The notes: generated by a model not told the origin, from the letters alone. A stretch of 64,000 nucleotides of DNA from Gammaproteobacteria bacterium (GCA_013002025.1 JABDKW010000001.1:1-64000), one strand, 5' to 3'; shown: positions 37,762-47,489, counted from the first letter of the stretch. Program-made: numbers and translations.

Positions 37762-37767
37762 TGCCGC

Positions 37768-38184
37768 GAGCCAACCGGACAGTCGCCGTCTGCTTTGTCA
37801 GAGGGAGGAAAGTCCGGGCTCCATAGGGCAGGGTGCCAGATAACGTCTGGGCGGCGCAAGCCGACGGCCAGTGCAACAGAAAGATACCGCTTTCCATGTA
37901 ACAGCGACTCGTGATCAAGACCAGGTTGGTTTCGTACCGGCTAAGTTGCGGTCTGGGCGCTGTTGGGGAGTAAGGGTGAAATGGTGTGGTAAGAGCGCAC
38001 CGCGCGAGTGGTAACACAAGTGGCAAGGTAAACCCCACCTGGAGCAAGACCAAATAGGAGTTCATTCAGTTTCGGCTGAGAGGCGCGGCCCGCGCTGAGC
38101 TCGGGTAGGTTGCTTGAGGCAGGCAGCGATGTCTGCCCTAGATGAATGACTGTCCACGACAGAACCCGGCTTATAGGTTGGCTT
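37768..38184 (+). ncRNA. rnpB: RNase P RNA, bacterial type A
   Basis: Catalytic RNA that matures the 5' ends of tRNAs with protein RnpA. The first nine bases GAGCCAACC (37768-37776) pair with GGTTGGCTT near 38176-38184, forming helix P1. Conserved regions include GAGGAAAGTCCGGGCTCC near 37803 and ACAGAACCCGGCTTA near 38159, which together form the catalytic core pairing. About 417 nt, slightly longer than the E. coli RNA (377). A T-run follows at 38183-38189. As in Pseudomonas it lies just upstream of mraZ. Confidence 0.96.
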
Positions 38185-38198
38185 TTTTTCTTATTTGT

Positions 38199-38226
38199 CC
38201 CCTCGGTGTTGTTCTTCACCGAGGGG
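38199..38226 (+). terminator. Strong hairpin after rnpB
   Basis: A perfect 10-bp stem CCCCTCGGTG (38199-38208) and CACCGAGGGG (38217-38226) with an 8-nt loop sits 15 nt after rnpB. It follows the T-run that itself could end rnpB and is not followed by a T-run, so it may be a back-up or 3'-end stabilising hairpin rather than a standard terminator. Confidence 0.55.
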
Positions 38227-38606
38227 ATGACTTGAGATTGCACGGTCTGGGTAAAGCCATGCCGGAGCCGCTGTGAATACCTCCCTGTACGCTTATATCG
38301 GGCTCCCTCCCTCCACGCTCCCACAACGCTTTCCCCATCCCGTTCGAGGCCCACTAAACGCTGCTGCGCGGGGTAGATTTTTTTAAATAAGCTGGTTTTT
38401 CGACTTTGCGCTTATTAACAATGCTAAACTGCGCTTTGCAGGGGTTATTTTGCTAAACTCTTGCAAAATTAAGGACTTAGAGTTTTTCTGCTAAAACATC
38501 GTTTTGGCACGGCTAGTTAAAGTCTTACTTTAACTACCGCCTGTAAGTCGCACTAAAAAGTGCGCTAACTCACTGAAAAAAAAAGGTTTTCCCAGCTCAT
38601 AAGAGG
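38227..38606. other. Non-coding 380 bp between rnpB and the mraZ promoter
   Basis: No gene is supported. Notable content: a probable dispersed repeat at about 38217-38356 (GGAGCC/GGCTCC inverted pair, pyrimidine-rich CTCCCTCCCTCC); TGCTAAAC motifs at 38422, 38451 and a variant at 38489; and a perfect 10-bp inverted repeat TAGTTAAAGT / ACTTTAACTA at 38514-38536 with a 3-nt loop. A GTAAGTCG/CACT-rich stretch just before the promoter can form a small hairpin (CGCACT...AGTGCG). Confidence 0.7.
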
Positions 38607-38635
38607 TTGACACTACTTCGTAAGTCATAGATAGT
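38607..38635 (+). promoter_or_regulatory. Predicted mra (dcw) promoter
   Basis: A perfect TTGACA (38607-38612) with 17-bp spacing to GATAGT (38630-38635). It is placed so that the first MraZ box overlaps the -10 element and the rest lie around the expected start (about 38642). It would drive mraZ and the dcw operon, about 125 nt upstream of the mraZ start. Confidence 0.72.
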
Positions 38636-38669
38636 GGCGAAATGTGGGTAATAGTGGGAAATCGTGGAA
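38634..38669 (+). promoter_or_regulatory. Four phased MraZ operator boxes
   Basis: GTGG(C/G/G/A) motifs begin at 38634, 38644, 38654 and 38664: GTGGCG, GTGGGT, GTGGGA, GTGGAA, exactly 10 bp apart and so on one face of the DNA. E. coli MraZ binds tandem GTGGG repeats with similar phasing upstream of its own gene and represses the dcw cluster. The two middle copies match best. Confidence 0.88.
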
Positions 38670-38731
38670 TATTTCTACCATTTCCAGCCCGATTTCAACT
38701 AAAAAATTCGTTCTGATGGGCTCAGCAAGCT

Positions 38732-39187
38732 GTGGCTAGAGGTAGTAATAATATTAGTTTGGATGCCAAAGGGCGGATTGCCATTCCGACCAAGCATCGT
38801 GACGACCTGCTGCGCATCTCCGAGGGACGGATGGTCGTGACCATCAGCCCTAATGACCGCTGTCTTTGGTTATACACCTTAACCGCCTGGGAGGCGGTTG
38901 AGCGTAAATTGGTTTCTCTGCCTACGCTCAATGCCCAAACCCGCAAATTGAAACGTATGCTCATCGGCCACGCCGATGATTGCGATATGGATGGCAATGG
39001 CCGCATCCTGTTACCCGCGCTATTGCGTGAATTTGCCATGTTGCAGAAAAAAGCCGTATTGGTCGGGCAGGGTGACAAGTTTGAGATTTGGGACGAGGCG
39101 CACTGGAGTACGCATCGTGATGCCATTCTGTCGGAAGAGCTCGACGAGTCTGCCTTGCCGGCCGAGCTCGAGTCCCTGTCCTTCTAG
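38732..39187 (+). CDS. mraZ: Transcriptional regulator MraZ
   Basis: 151 aa with two AbrB-like half-domains: RGSNNISLDAKGRIAIPTKHRD at residues 3-24 and DCDMDGNGRILLPALLREFA in the second half. The GTG at 38732 is the only start available, as an in-frame TGA precedes at 38714 and the nearby ATG is out of frame. It represses its own promoter through the boxes at 38634-38669. rsmH begins 9 nt later. Confidence 0.96.
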   Translation: MARGSNNISLDAKGRIAIPTKHRDDLLRISEGRMVVTISPNDRCLWLYTLTAWEAVERKLVSLPTLNAQTRKLKRMLIGHADDCDMDGNGRILLPALLREFAMLQKKAVLVGQGDKFEIWDEAHWSTHRDAILSEELDESALPAELESLSF

Positions 39188-39196
39188 CTGCGCTCT

Positions 39197-40147
39197 ATGA
39201 CCACCGCTGACGCCCACATTCCTGTCCTGAAACGAGAGGCCCTAGCGGCGTTGCAGATTCGGGATGGCGGCGCCTATCTGGATGCAACGCTCGGCCGCGG
39301 CGGGCATGCGCGCGCCATCGCCGATGCCATGGGGCCTAGTGGTCGATTGGTGGCGCTTGATCGCGACCCGCAGGCGATAGCCGAGGGCGAGAAAAATTTT
39401 GCCGACGATGCCCGGGTGCAAATTGTGCACGGCGAGTTTTCGCGTATGGCGGAGTTGCTGCGCGAATTCACCGATCTGACTCAGGTCGATGGCGTGTTAA
39501 TGGACCTTGGTGTGTCTTCGCCGCAACTTGATCAGGCTGAGCGCGGTTTTAGTTTTATGCGCGACGGCGAGCTAGATATGCGCATGGACCCCAGCGCCGG
39601 GGAATCCGCCGCAGATTGGCTGGCGCGCGTAGAAGAAAGCGATTTAGTTAAAGTATTGTTTGAATTAGGTGAAGAGAAGTTTGCCCGTCGCATCGCCAAG
39701 GCTATTGTGCTGACCCGCGAGCAAACCGCGATTAACAGCACCTTGCAACTGGCCGCCATTATCGAACAAAGCATCCCACGCAAAGACAAGCATAAACATC
39801 CGGCCACTCGCACTTTTCAGGCGATACGCCTGCATATCAACCAGGAGTTGAGCCAGATCTCAGACGCATTGCCGCAGGCCGTGGAGTTGCTCAACGCGGG
39901 CGGCCGCTTGGCGGTAATCAGTTTTCACTCGCTGGAGGACCGCATCGTTAAGCGCTTCATGCGTAGGCTCGCCAGTCCCAACCTGCCGCCAAAAAACATT
40001 CCGGTGAATGATGATGCGTATTTAACGCCACTTAAGCTGGTGGGGCGGGCGATCAAACCAACGTCTGATGAAATTGCTGCTAATCCGCGCGCGCGCAGCT
40101 CCGTGTTGCGAGTTGCGGAACGCACCGAGGTGGCCTATGCGCGATAG
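39197..40147 (+). CDS. rsmH: 16S rRNA (cytosine-1402-N4) methyltransferase RsmH
   Basis: 316 aa. Class I SAM fold: HIPVLKREAL at the start, YLDATLGRGGHARAI near residue 30, DRDPQAI, DGVLMDLGVSSPQLDQAERGFSFMRDGELDMRMD near 105, and HSLEDRIVKRFM. It N4-methylates C1402, the same nucleotide that RsmI (31440) 2'-O-methylates, so both modifiers of C1402 are in this window. Its last 11 nt overlap ftsL. Confidence 0.97.
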   Translation: MTTADAHIPVLKREALAALQIRDGGAYLDATLGRGGHARAIADAMGPSGRLVALDRDPQAIAEGEKNFADDARVQIVHGEFSRMAELLREFTDLTQVDGVLMDLGVSSPQLDQAERGFSFMRDGELDMRMDPSAGESAADWLARVEESDLVKVLFELGEEKFARRIAKAIVLTREQTAINSTLQLAAIIEQSIPRKDKHKHPATRTFQAIRLHINQELSQISDALPQAVELLNAGGRLAVISFHSLEDRIVKRFMRRLASPNLPPKNIPVNDDAYLTPLKLVGRAIKPTSDEIAANPRARSSVLRVAERTEVAYAR

Positions 40148-40436
40148 CGTGATGTGGTTTTTGGTCACCAGCGTTGTGGTTACCGCCCTGTCAATGGTGT
40201 ATGTGCGCCATCAGCACCGTATTGCCTATTCGCAGTTGCAGATGGAAGAAACGCGCCGTGATGCCTTAAATGATGAATGGGGCCAGTTGCTGATCGAGGA
40301 AAACCTGTGGGCCTTTCCACACCGCATCGAGAAAGACGCCAGCCAGCGCTTGGCCATGCGTCTGCCGGCGCCACAGGAAATTGAGTTTGTCGGCTTGCCG
40401 CACAGCATCAGCGAGGTGAATGATGCCACGCGCTAA
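40137..40436 (+). CDS. ftsL: Cell division protein FtsL
   Basis: 99 aa from ATG 40137 (MRDSVMWFLVTSVVVTALSMVYVRH). The frame is open to 40068, but only this start gives an N-terminal membrane segment at residues 5-24. A short coiled coil follows (YSQLQMEETRRDALNDEWGQLLIEENLWAFPHRIEKDA). FtsL forms the FtsQLB scaffold that activates FtsWI. It overlaps rsmH by 11 nt and ftsI by 17 nt. Confidence 0.93.
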   Translation: MRDSVMWFLVTSVVVTALSMVYVRHQHRIAYSQLQMEETRRDALNDEWGQLLIEENLWAFPHRIEKDASQRLAMRLPAPQEIEFVGLPHSISEVNDATR

Positions 40437-42207
40437 GCTTACGACCGCTCGTCGTTCGCAACAGGACGTGATCATTCCGATCTCGACCTGGCGTTATAAG
40501 ACCATCGGCGTATTATTCGGCGCCGCATTTATCGGTTTGATTAGCCGCGCGGTCTACCTGCAGGTGATCGATACCGAGTATCTGCAATCACAGGGTGACG
40601 CGCGCTATCTGCGGGTCCAGACACAGCCGGCCACGCGCGGCATGATCATGGATCGTAATCAGCAGCCACTGGCAATCAGTACGCCAGTCGATTCCATTTG
40701 GATGCACCCGCCCACCATCCTGCAACAGCAGGATCGTTACGCATATAAACAGTTAGCGGGCCTGCTGGAACTGTCGCGCAACGATATCGTCGCTAAGGCG
40801 CGCAGTATGAGTAATCGGCAGTTTGCCTACCTGCGTCGGCACCTGTCGCCGCAATTAGCCAATAAAATACTGGCTCTGGATATTCCGGGCATCAACACCC
40901 AGCGTGAATACAAGCGCTACTACCCCGCTGGGCCGGTGTTGGGTCACGTGCTCGGGTTTACCAATATTGATAACGATGGCCAGGAAGGACTGGAGTTGGC
41001 CTACGATCGAACCCTCAAGGGCAGCGCTGGCCGAACACGCGTGTTGCAGGACAAAGTCGGCCATGTCGTTGAATATGTGGAGCAGATCAGTCAGGTCCAG
41101 CATGGCACTGATATCCAGTTGAGCCTGGATTCAAGAATTCAGTACCTTGCCTATCGCCATTTGCAGGCCGCGGTTAAAAAACATAAAGCCAGCAGTGCTT
41201 CGCTGGTGGCGCTGGACGCTAAAACCGGCGAGATTCTGGCGATGGTCAGCATGCCGGATTTCAACCCCAACGATCGCAGTGATCTGCGCAGTTCGCGGTT
41301 CCGCAATCGCGCGATTGCAGATTCCTATGAGCCGGGTTCGACGGTCAAACCATTTACCATTGCATTGGCACTCGAAGAGGGGGTAGTGAAACCTGATACG
41401 TTGATTGAGACCGGACCGGGCCACATGTTTATTGGCCGCAGTCGCATCAACGATACCAAAGATCACGGCGCTATTTCGGTGGCTGATGTGATCGCAAAAT
41501 CCAGCAATATCGGCTCGGCCAAAATTGCCATGATGATGCCCGCGCGAGATCTGTATGACGTGTACCGTGAGCTGGGGTTTGGTCAAACCAATAAGTTGAA
41601 CTTGCCCGGCGAACAGCGCGGCATTCTGGCTAAACGCAAAAAGTGGCGGCCAGTTGAGCACGCGACCCTGTCCTATGGGTACGGTCTGTCGGTCAACACC
41701 TTACAGTTGGCACGCGCCTATCAGGCATTGGCCAATGATGGCGTGTTGTTGCCCGTGAGTCTGCATCCCAATGAACAACGACCACGTGGTCGGCGGGTGT
41801 TTTCCACCCAGACGGTTGAAGCAGTTTCCGCAATGCTGGAGCAAGCCACGGCCGATACCGGTACGGCGCCACAGGCGCGCGTGCCACAATACCGGGTGGC
41901 CGGCAAAACAGGCACCGCACACCGGGTGGTTGACGGTCAATATCAGGACGACAGCTATATGTCCCTCTTTGCCGGTTTTGCACCGGTAAGTAACCCGCAG
42001 GTGGTCATGGTGGTGTCCATTAATGACCCGCAGGGTGTCGATTATTACGGTGGGCGGGTTGCCGCGCCGGTATTTTCCAAAGTGATGGAAGGCGCGCTGC
42101 GGTTTCGTGATGTGGCGCCAGATGCGATAGAGCCCAAACCGTCGCCCTTGCAACTCATGATTACGCGGCCCCAATCGACAGGCATTGCAGAACGGGAGGC
42201 GGGCTGA
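40420..42207 (+). CDS. ftsI: Septal peptidoglycan transpeptidase FtsI (PBP3)
   Basis: 595 aa class B PBP. An N-terminal membrane helix at about 30-48 is followed by the pedestal with RGMIMDRNQQPLA. Catalytic motifs: S307-T-V-K310, S361/S362-N363 and K496-T-G498. The enzyme crosslinks septal peptidoglycan with FtsW. It starts with tandem ATGs inside ftsL and ends at a TGATG overlap with murE. Confidence 0.97.
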   Translation: MMPRAKLTTARRSQQDVIIPISTWRYKTIGVLFGAAFIGLISRAVYLQVIDTEYLQSQGDARYLRVQTQPATRGMIMDRNQQPLAISTPVDSIWMHPPTILQQQDRYAYKQLAGLLELSRNDIVAKARSMSNRQFAYLRRHLSPQLANKILALDIPGINTQREYKRYYPAGPVLGHVLGFTNIDNDGQEGLELAYDRTLKGSAGRTRVLQDKVGHVVEYVEQISQVQHGTDIQLSLDSRIQYLAYRHLQAAVKKHKASSASLVALDAKTGEILAMVSMPDFNPNDRSDLRSSRFRNRAIADSYEPGSTVKPFTIALALEEGVVKPDTLIETGPGHMFIGRSRINDTKDHGAISVADVIAKSSNIGSAKIAMMMPARDLYDVYRELGFGQTNKLNLPGEQRGILAKRKKWRPVEHATLSYGYGLSVNTLQLARAYQALANDGVLLPVSLHPNEQRPRGRRVFSTQTVEAVSAMLEQATADTGTAPQARVPQYRVAGKTGTAHRVVDGQYQDDSYMSLFAGFAPVSNPQVVMVVSINDPQGVDYYGGRVAAPVFSKVMEGALRFRDVAPDAIEPKPSPLQLMITRPQSTGIAEREAG

Positions 42208-43670
42208 TGGCATATTCCATGAGACTCTCTGACCTGTTGGCGGCCATCGATGTTGCCACCGACCACGATGCGCAAATCAACGGCCTTTGCCTGGATAGTC
42301 GACAGGTTTCGGAGGGTGATTTATTTTTTGCGTATCCCGGCGCCAGTACCGACGGCCGGGACTTTATTGAAATGGCGCAGGCTGCTGGTGCGGCGGCAAT
42401 CGTTTTCGAAGCCGGGGATTTCGTCTTGCCGGCCGACATTACCATCACCGCCGTGCCGGTTGAAATTCTGGCTCAGAAAATGGGCCTGTTGGCAGATCGT
42501 TTTTATGGCAATCCAAGCGCCGATTTGCAGGTCTTTGGGGTGACCGGCACCAACGGCAAAACCACTTGCTGCTATTTGCTCACCCAGGCCCTGACGGCGC
42601 TGGACTTGAACGCTGGCATGATTGGTACGATCGGAGTCGGTCCGCTGGATCATCTGGTGGCCGGTTCTCATACAACCCACGATGCGATTACCACCCACCG
42701 TCTGTTGGCCGAGATGCGTGACCAGGGCATCACGCAGGTCTGTATGGAAGTATCGTCGCATGCATTGGATCAGGGGCGGGTCAATGGGGTGCAATTTTTC
42801 TGTACTTTGTTTACCAACCTCAGTCATGACCACCTTGATTATCATGGCGATATGGCGCACTACGCGGCCGCTAAGCAAAAATTGTTTGCTGAATTCCACA
42901 GTGAGTTGGTGATTACCAATGCGGACGATGAACTCGGTGCCGCTTTGATTGACGTGGCCGACGCAGATTTCATTGCCAGCTACAGCGAGCAGGGCAAGCC
43001 GGCCGACGTGCGTTTAGTAGAGTCAGCGTTAAATGCTGACGGCCTGCAATTGCAACTGGCCCTCAATGATCTCGAGCTCAGCCTTGCGACTCCTTTGATT
43101 GGGGCCGTAAATATTCCGAACCTATTGTTACTGGTCACGGCGTTGCTGGCGCTGAGTACCGACCGGGATCAAATTCAAAAGATTGTGGCAAACCTGCGTG
43201 CGGCACCAGGCCGCATGGAGTTGCACACCGCGGCCAACAAACCGCAGGTTGTGATTGACTACGCACACACACCGGATGCTCTGGAAAAAGCGCTGGCGTC
43301 GATCCGCCACCATTGTGCTGGTGAGCTGTGGTGCGTGTTTGGTTGCGGTGGCGATCGAGATGCCGACAAAAGGCCGCTGATGGGCGCGGCGGCTGAACGG
43401 CTGGCTGATCATTTAGTCGTGACTAATGACAATCCGCGCTCTGAAGCGCCACATCTGATTGCTGAGCAGATTTGCGCGGGAATTAAGGGTGCGGCGATGG
43501 TGGAACTGGATCGAGCTGCTGCAATAAAACTGGCCATCGAGTCCGCCTCGCAAAATGATTGGGTGCTGGTGGCGGGCAAAGGTCACGAGGCCACTCAAAC
43601 CATCGGTAATCAGGTGTTGCCGTTCTCTGATCGCGCACAGGTGATGGCGCAGTTGGGGGTGGCGGCATGA
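42207..43670 (+). CDS. murE: UDP-MurNAc-tripeptide synthetase MurE
   Basis: 487 aa Mur ligase. P-loop GVTGTNGKTT near residue 113, TTHDAITTHRLLAEM for UDP-MurNAc-dipeptide binding, and the C-terminal DNPR motif in VVTNDNPRSEAP, which marks enzymes that add meso-diaminopimelate rather than lysine. FLRIPAP-free start MAYSMRLSDLLAAID. It overlaps ftsI by 1 nt and murF by 4 nt. Confidence 0.97.
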   Translation: MAYSMRLSDLLAAIDVATDHDAQINGLCLDSRQVSEGDLFFAYPGASTDGRDFIEMAQAAGAAAIVFEAGDFVLPADITITAVPVEILAQKMGLLADRFYGNPSADLQVFGVTGTNGKTTCCYLLTQALTALDLNAGMIGTIGVGPLDHLVAGSHTTHDAITTHRLLAEMRDQGITQVCMEVSSHALDQGRVNGVQFFCTLFTNLSHDHLDYHGDMAHYAAAKQKLFAEFHSELVITNADDELGAALIDVADADFIASYSEQGKPADVRLVESALNADGLQLQLALNDLELSLATPLIGAVNIPNLLLLVTALLALSTDRDQIQKIVANLRAAPGRMELHTAANKPQVVIDYAHTPDALEKALASIRHHCAGELWCVFGCGGDRDADKRPLMGAAAERLADHLVVTNDNPRSEAPHLIAEQICAGIKGAAMVELDRAAAIKLAIESASQNDWVLVAGKGHEATQTIGNQVLPFSDRAQVMAQLGVAA

Positions 43671-45025
43671 TGCATCTGGCACAGGTCGCAAGGGCTGTGA
43701 ACGGCGAACTGCGCGGGGTAGATGTGCCGTTGCGCGGCGTGGCCACCGATACCCGCGCAGACTGCGACGGTCGGCTATTTGTGGCACTGCGTGGCGATAA
43801 TTTTGATGCTCATGATTTCGTCGTTCAGGCGCAGCACAAGGGAGCCGCCGCCGCTATGTTGGAGCGTGGTATCGATATTCAGATCCCCACTGTGCGGGTT
43901 GCGGACACGCGGCAGGCGCTGATGGACCTGGCGGCCTGGTGGCGGGCTCAGTTTGTGATTCCGGTGGTTGGGGTTACCGGCAGCGTCGGCAAGACCAGCG
44001 TTAAAGAAATGCTGGGGCGCATCTTTGCAGAAGTCGGTAATGGTCTGGTAACACACGGCAACCTGAATAATGAAATCGGTGTGCCGCTCACATTGTTACG
44101 TCTTGTTGAGGGTGATCAATACGCCATTGTAGAAATGGGCATGAATCACGCTGGCGAAATCTCGCGCCTCAGCAACATCACCAAACCAACCATTGCGCTG
44201 ATTAATAATGCCGCCGCGGCACACTTGGAAGATCTGGGCACGGTGGAGGCAGTGGCTCGGGCCAAAGGTGAAATTTTTGAGGGCTTGAGTGACGACGGCG
44301 TTGCAGTGATCAACGCCGACGATAAGTTCGCCTCGATGTGGCGCGATTTAGCAGGTGATCGATGCATCATTACGTTCGGCCTGCAACAGGCCGACATTAC
44401 CGGCAGCTATGAATTGATGCCGCAGTCGGTGCGGCTGGATGTGGTGGCAAAGGGTAAGCGATTGCAGGTCGAGATGCCGGTGATCGGCGAGCACAATGTG
44501 CGCAACGCACTCGCCGCGATTGCCGTCGCTAGCGCCGCTAACATACCGCCTAAGTTGATTCGCCGTGGCCTTGAATTGTATCGCCCCATTGGCGGCCGCC
44601 TGACGCTGCATCAGTTTGAAACCGCCACCGTGCTGGACGACACCTACAATGCCAACCCGGCTTCGATGCAGGCAGCTGTTGATGCGCTGGTTAGATACGA
44701 CAACTGCACTCTGATCGTTGGGGACATGGCGGAATTGGGCGATGCGGCAGAGAGCGCTCATTTGGAGTTGGGCAAGTACGCGCGTGACAAGGGCGTTGAC
44801 CGGCTGATGGCCTGTGGGGAATTTTCGCAATTGGTCGCACAGGGGTTTGGAGATAATGCCCGAGCCTTTAAAGCGCAAATCGACTTGATTGAAGAACTAC
44901 AACAGCTGGGAACTCCTAAAGGCGCTATTTTGGTCAAAGGGTCGCGCTCGGCGAGGATGGAGCGGGTTGTGAAAATGCTGATGCAAATTCTGCAAAACAA
45001 CACAGAGGTTAAAAACGCATGTTAG
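43667..45025 (+). CDS. murF: UDP-MurNAc-tripeptide:D-Ala-D-Ala ligase MurF
   Basis: 452 aa. ATP loop [15 protein letters not shown] near residue 104, then [16 protein letters not shown] and [11 protein letters not shown], and [18 protein letters not shown] in the C-terminal domain. It adds D-Ala-D-Ala (made by DdlB) to the tripeptide. The start overlaps murE as ATGA; its stop is inside the mraY start (7-nt overlap). Confidence 0.97.
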   Translation: MMHLAQVARAVNGELRGVDVPLRGVATDTRADCDGRLFVALRGDNFDAHDFVVQAQHKGAAAAMLERGIDIQIPTVRVADTRQALMDLAAWWRAQFVIPVVGVTGSVGKTSVKEMLGRIFAEVGNGLVTHGNLNNEIGVPLTLLRLVEGDQYAIVEMGMNHAGEISRLSNITKPTIALINNAAAAHLEDLGTVEAVARAKGEIFEGLSDDGVAVINADDKFASMWRDLAGDRCIITFGLQQADITGSYELMPQSVRLDVVAKGKRLQVEMPVIGEHNVRNALAAIAVASAANIPPKLIRRGLELYRPIGGRLTLHQFETATVLDDTYNANPASMQAAVDALVRYDNCTLIVGDMAELGDAAESAHLELGKYARDKGVDRLMACGEFSQLVAQGFGDNARAFKAQIDLIEELQQLGTPKGAILVKGSRSARMERVVKMLMQILQNNTEVKNAC

Positions 45026-46101
45026 TCGCTCTGTTTCAATCGCTGGCGGAAACGTACAGTTTCTTCAATGTGTTTCAATACCTCACGCTGCGGGCAATCT
45101 GTGCGGTGTTGACGGCGCTGTCCATTAGCCTGTTGTTGGGGCCGGCATTTATCCGGCGATTGAGCAGCCAGCAGATCGGTCAGACTGTGCGTCAAGACGG
45201 GCCGCCGACTCATTTTGATAAAGTGGGCACCCCCACTATGGGTGGCTTATTAATTCTGGCGTCGGTTTTAATGGCGACCCTGCTGTGGGCTGATCTTGGC
45301 AATCGATTTGTACAGGTGACGTTGTTGACCTGCGCATTCTTCGGTGTGATTGGCTGGTATGACGACTACCAAAAGCTGATCAATAAAGATCCACGCGGGA
45401 TGGGCTCGCGCAATAAGTTTGTCAGTCAAAGTTTGGTGGCCTTAGTGGCTGCCGTTTTCTTATACCAGACAGCGCAGTTGCCAATTGAAACCGCGCTGAT
45501 TATTCCGTTCTTCAAAGATGTAGCCATACCGCTCGGCATTTTCTTTATACCGCTCACCTATTTCGTGATTGTGGGCACCAGCAATGCTGTCAATCTAACC
45601 GATGGCCTGGATGGTTTGGCGATCGTGCCAACAGCCATGGTTGCTGCGGCGCTGGGAGTGTTCTGTTATCTCTCAGGGCACGCAATTTTTTCTGAATATC
45701 TGGCCATACCACGCATTCCCGGCACTGGCGAGGTAATGATTTTCTGCGCTGCCCTGGTTGGCGCCGGTCTGGGGTTTCTATGGTTTAACACCTACCCGGC
45801 ACAGGTCTTTATGGGTGACATTGGTTCTTTGTCCTTAGGCGCCTCGCTGGGTGTAGTGGCGGTGATTGTGCGTCAGGAACTGGTGTTGTTCATCATGGGC
45901 GGAATATTTGTGCTGGAAACCGTGTCGGTCATCTTGCAGGTGGTGTCGTTCAAGTTATTTGGCAAACGTATTTTTCGTATGGCCCCGATTCATCACCATT
46001 TTGAACTCAAAGGCTGGCCTGAGCCACGTGTCATCGTGCGCTTCTGGATTATCAGCCTGATTCTCGTCTTGATTGGTCTCGCGACTCTGAAGGTGCGCTA
46101 A
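45019..46101 (+). CDS. mraY: Phospho-MurNAc-pentapeptide translocase MraY
   Basis: 360 aa with ten hydrophobic segments. Signatures: [61 protein letters not shown] and [23 protein letters not shown]. It makes lipid I on the inner membrane. Length and motifs fit the family; 5 nt separate it from murD. Confidence 0.98.
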   Translation: MLVALFQSLAETYSFFNVFQYLTLRAICAVLTALSISLLLGPAFIRRLSSQQIGQTVRQDGPPTHFDKVGTPTMGGLLILASVLMATLLWADLGNRFVQVTLLTCAFFGVIGWYDDYQKLINKDPRGMGSRNKFVSQSLVALVAAVFLYQTAQLPIETALIIPFFKDVAIPLGIFFIPLTYFVIVGTSNAVNLTDGLDGLAIVPTAMVAAALGVFCYLSGHAIFSEYLAIPRIPGTGEVMIFCAALVGAGLGFLWFNTYPAQVFMGDIGSLSLGASLGVVAVIVRQELVLFIMGGIFVLETVSVILQVVSFKLFGKRIFRMAPIHHHFELKGWPEPRVIVRFWIISLILVLIGLATLKVR

Positions 46102-46106
46102 CTCTG

Positions 46107-47489
46107 ATGGCTCTGCAACGCTACAATCCTGAGCGCAGCCTGATGTCGCAATATGATGCGGCTACCGTAGTCGGTTTGGGGGCTACCGGGCTGAGCGTGG
46201 TGCGCTATTTGCGCAGCCTGGGTAAGCATGTGCGTATTGTCGACTCACGGGAAACGCCCCCGCTGGCGGCGGAATTGGTGCGCTTGCACCCCGACATCGA
46301 GACTTGTTATGGCGGCTTCGATTCGGCCGGGCTAGAAAAGGCGGCACTAATTATCTGCAGCCCGGGAGTTGCTACCAGTGAGCCAGCACTGAAGCAGGCG
46401 AAATCAGCCGGCGCACATATTGTGGGCGATGTGGAATTGTTTTTGCAGGCCAATACCGCGCCAGTCATCGCAATTACCGGCTCCAACGGCAAAAGCACGG
46501 TTACCACGCTGGTGGGCGACATGCTGTTGGCTGGAGGTCGCCAGCCCTTGATCGCGGGCAATATTGGTGCGCCCGTCCTGGATGCCATCACCGATCAGCA
46601 GCACTATGACATTGCCGTGTTGGAGCTTTCCAGCTTTCAGCTTGAAACCACCACGATGGTGTCGGCAAAGGCGGCCGCGATTTTGAATGTCACCGCGGAT
46701 CACATGGATCGTTACGCCTCAATGGGCGATTACCTGTTAGCCAAAGCGCGGATTCTGCGCGGTAGCGAGTGCGCAGTATTACCTCGGCATGATGAGCAAT
46801 TACGCCAGATTACTCAGGTGAGCAGGGTGGTTACATTTGATCTGGATGAACCGGCCAACGATTCGGAATTTGGTGTTAAGCGCGAGTCCGGCGGCCGTTG
46901 GCTAATGCGTGGCCGGCGACGCCTGATGAAACTTAGTGACGTACACCTAACCGGGCTGCACAACGTCAAAAATGTATTGGCAGCATTTGCCTTGATTGAT
47001 TTTCTGGATTTGCCGCTGGAGACCAGTGTTGCCGCAGTCAAAGCCTTTAAAGGTCTGCCGCACCGTATGCAAACGGTTGCCAGGGCTAATGGTGTAACCT
47101 GGGTCAACGACTCCAAGGCCACAAACATCGGTGCTACCAGCACCGCTCTGAGAAACCTCGAGAGCCATGTTATATGGCTGGCCGGCGGGCAGGGCAAGGG
47201 TGCGGATTTCAACGAGTTGGCCGAGGCGGTAACCGACAACATCAGGTTACTGGTGGTATTCGGCGAAGACGCCGATCAGATTGAAACAGCATTGAGCGGC
47301 AAGCTGCCCGTGTGCCGTGTTCAAGGTATGACAGAGGCGGTCGAGCAGGCGGGCAGGGCGGCCCAGCAGGGCGACATTGTGTTGTTGTCCCCAGCCTGCG
47401 CCAGTTTTGATATGTACCAGAATTTTGAACACCGTGGCGATGATTTTGCAGCCCGCGCGAACGAATTCATTGAGCGGGGTGCGGCATGA
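46107..47489 (+). CDS. murD: UDP-MurNAc-L-Ala:D-Glu ligase MurD
   Basis: 460 aa. ATG at 46107 (MALQRYNPERSLMSQYD); ATG 46143 (MSQYDAATVVGLG) matches the usual family start better. Marks: VVGLGATGLSVVRYL, P-loop AITGSNGKSTVTTLVG, and WVNDSKATNIGATSTAL in the C-terminus. It adds D-Glu to UDP-MurNAc-Ala. Overlaps ftsW by 4 nt. Confidence 0.96.
   Translation: MALQRYNPERSLMSQYDAATVVGLGATGLSVVRYLRSLGKHVRIVDSRETPPLAAELVRLHPDIETCYGGFDSAGLEKAALIICSPGVATSEPALKQAKSAGAHIVGDVELFLQANTAPVIAITGSNGKSTVTTLVGDMLLAGGRQPLIAGNIGAPVLDAITDQQHYDIAVLELSSFQLETTTMVSAKAAAILNVTADHMDRYASMGDYLLAKARILRGSECAVLPRHDEQLRQITQVSRVVTFDLDEPANDSEFGVKRESGGRWLMRGRRRLMKLSDVHLTGLHNVKNVLAAFALIDFLDLPLETSVAAVKAFKGLPHRMQTVARANGVTWVNDSKATNIGATSTALRNLESHVIWLAGGQGKGADFNELAEAVTDNIRLLVVFGEDADQIETALSGKLPVCRVQGMTEAVEQAGRAAQQGDIVLLSPACASFDMYQNFEHRGDDFAARANEFIERGAA

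Noticed and set aside
37941-38354. Minus-strand open frame of 137 codons across rnpB
   Set aside because: Covers the RNase P RNA and the repeat-like downstream DNA; no recognisable protein and overlaps a certain RNA gene.
39242-39471. Small open frames opposite rsmH
   Set aside because: Two overlapping short frames with no homology inside a confirmed methyltransferase gene.
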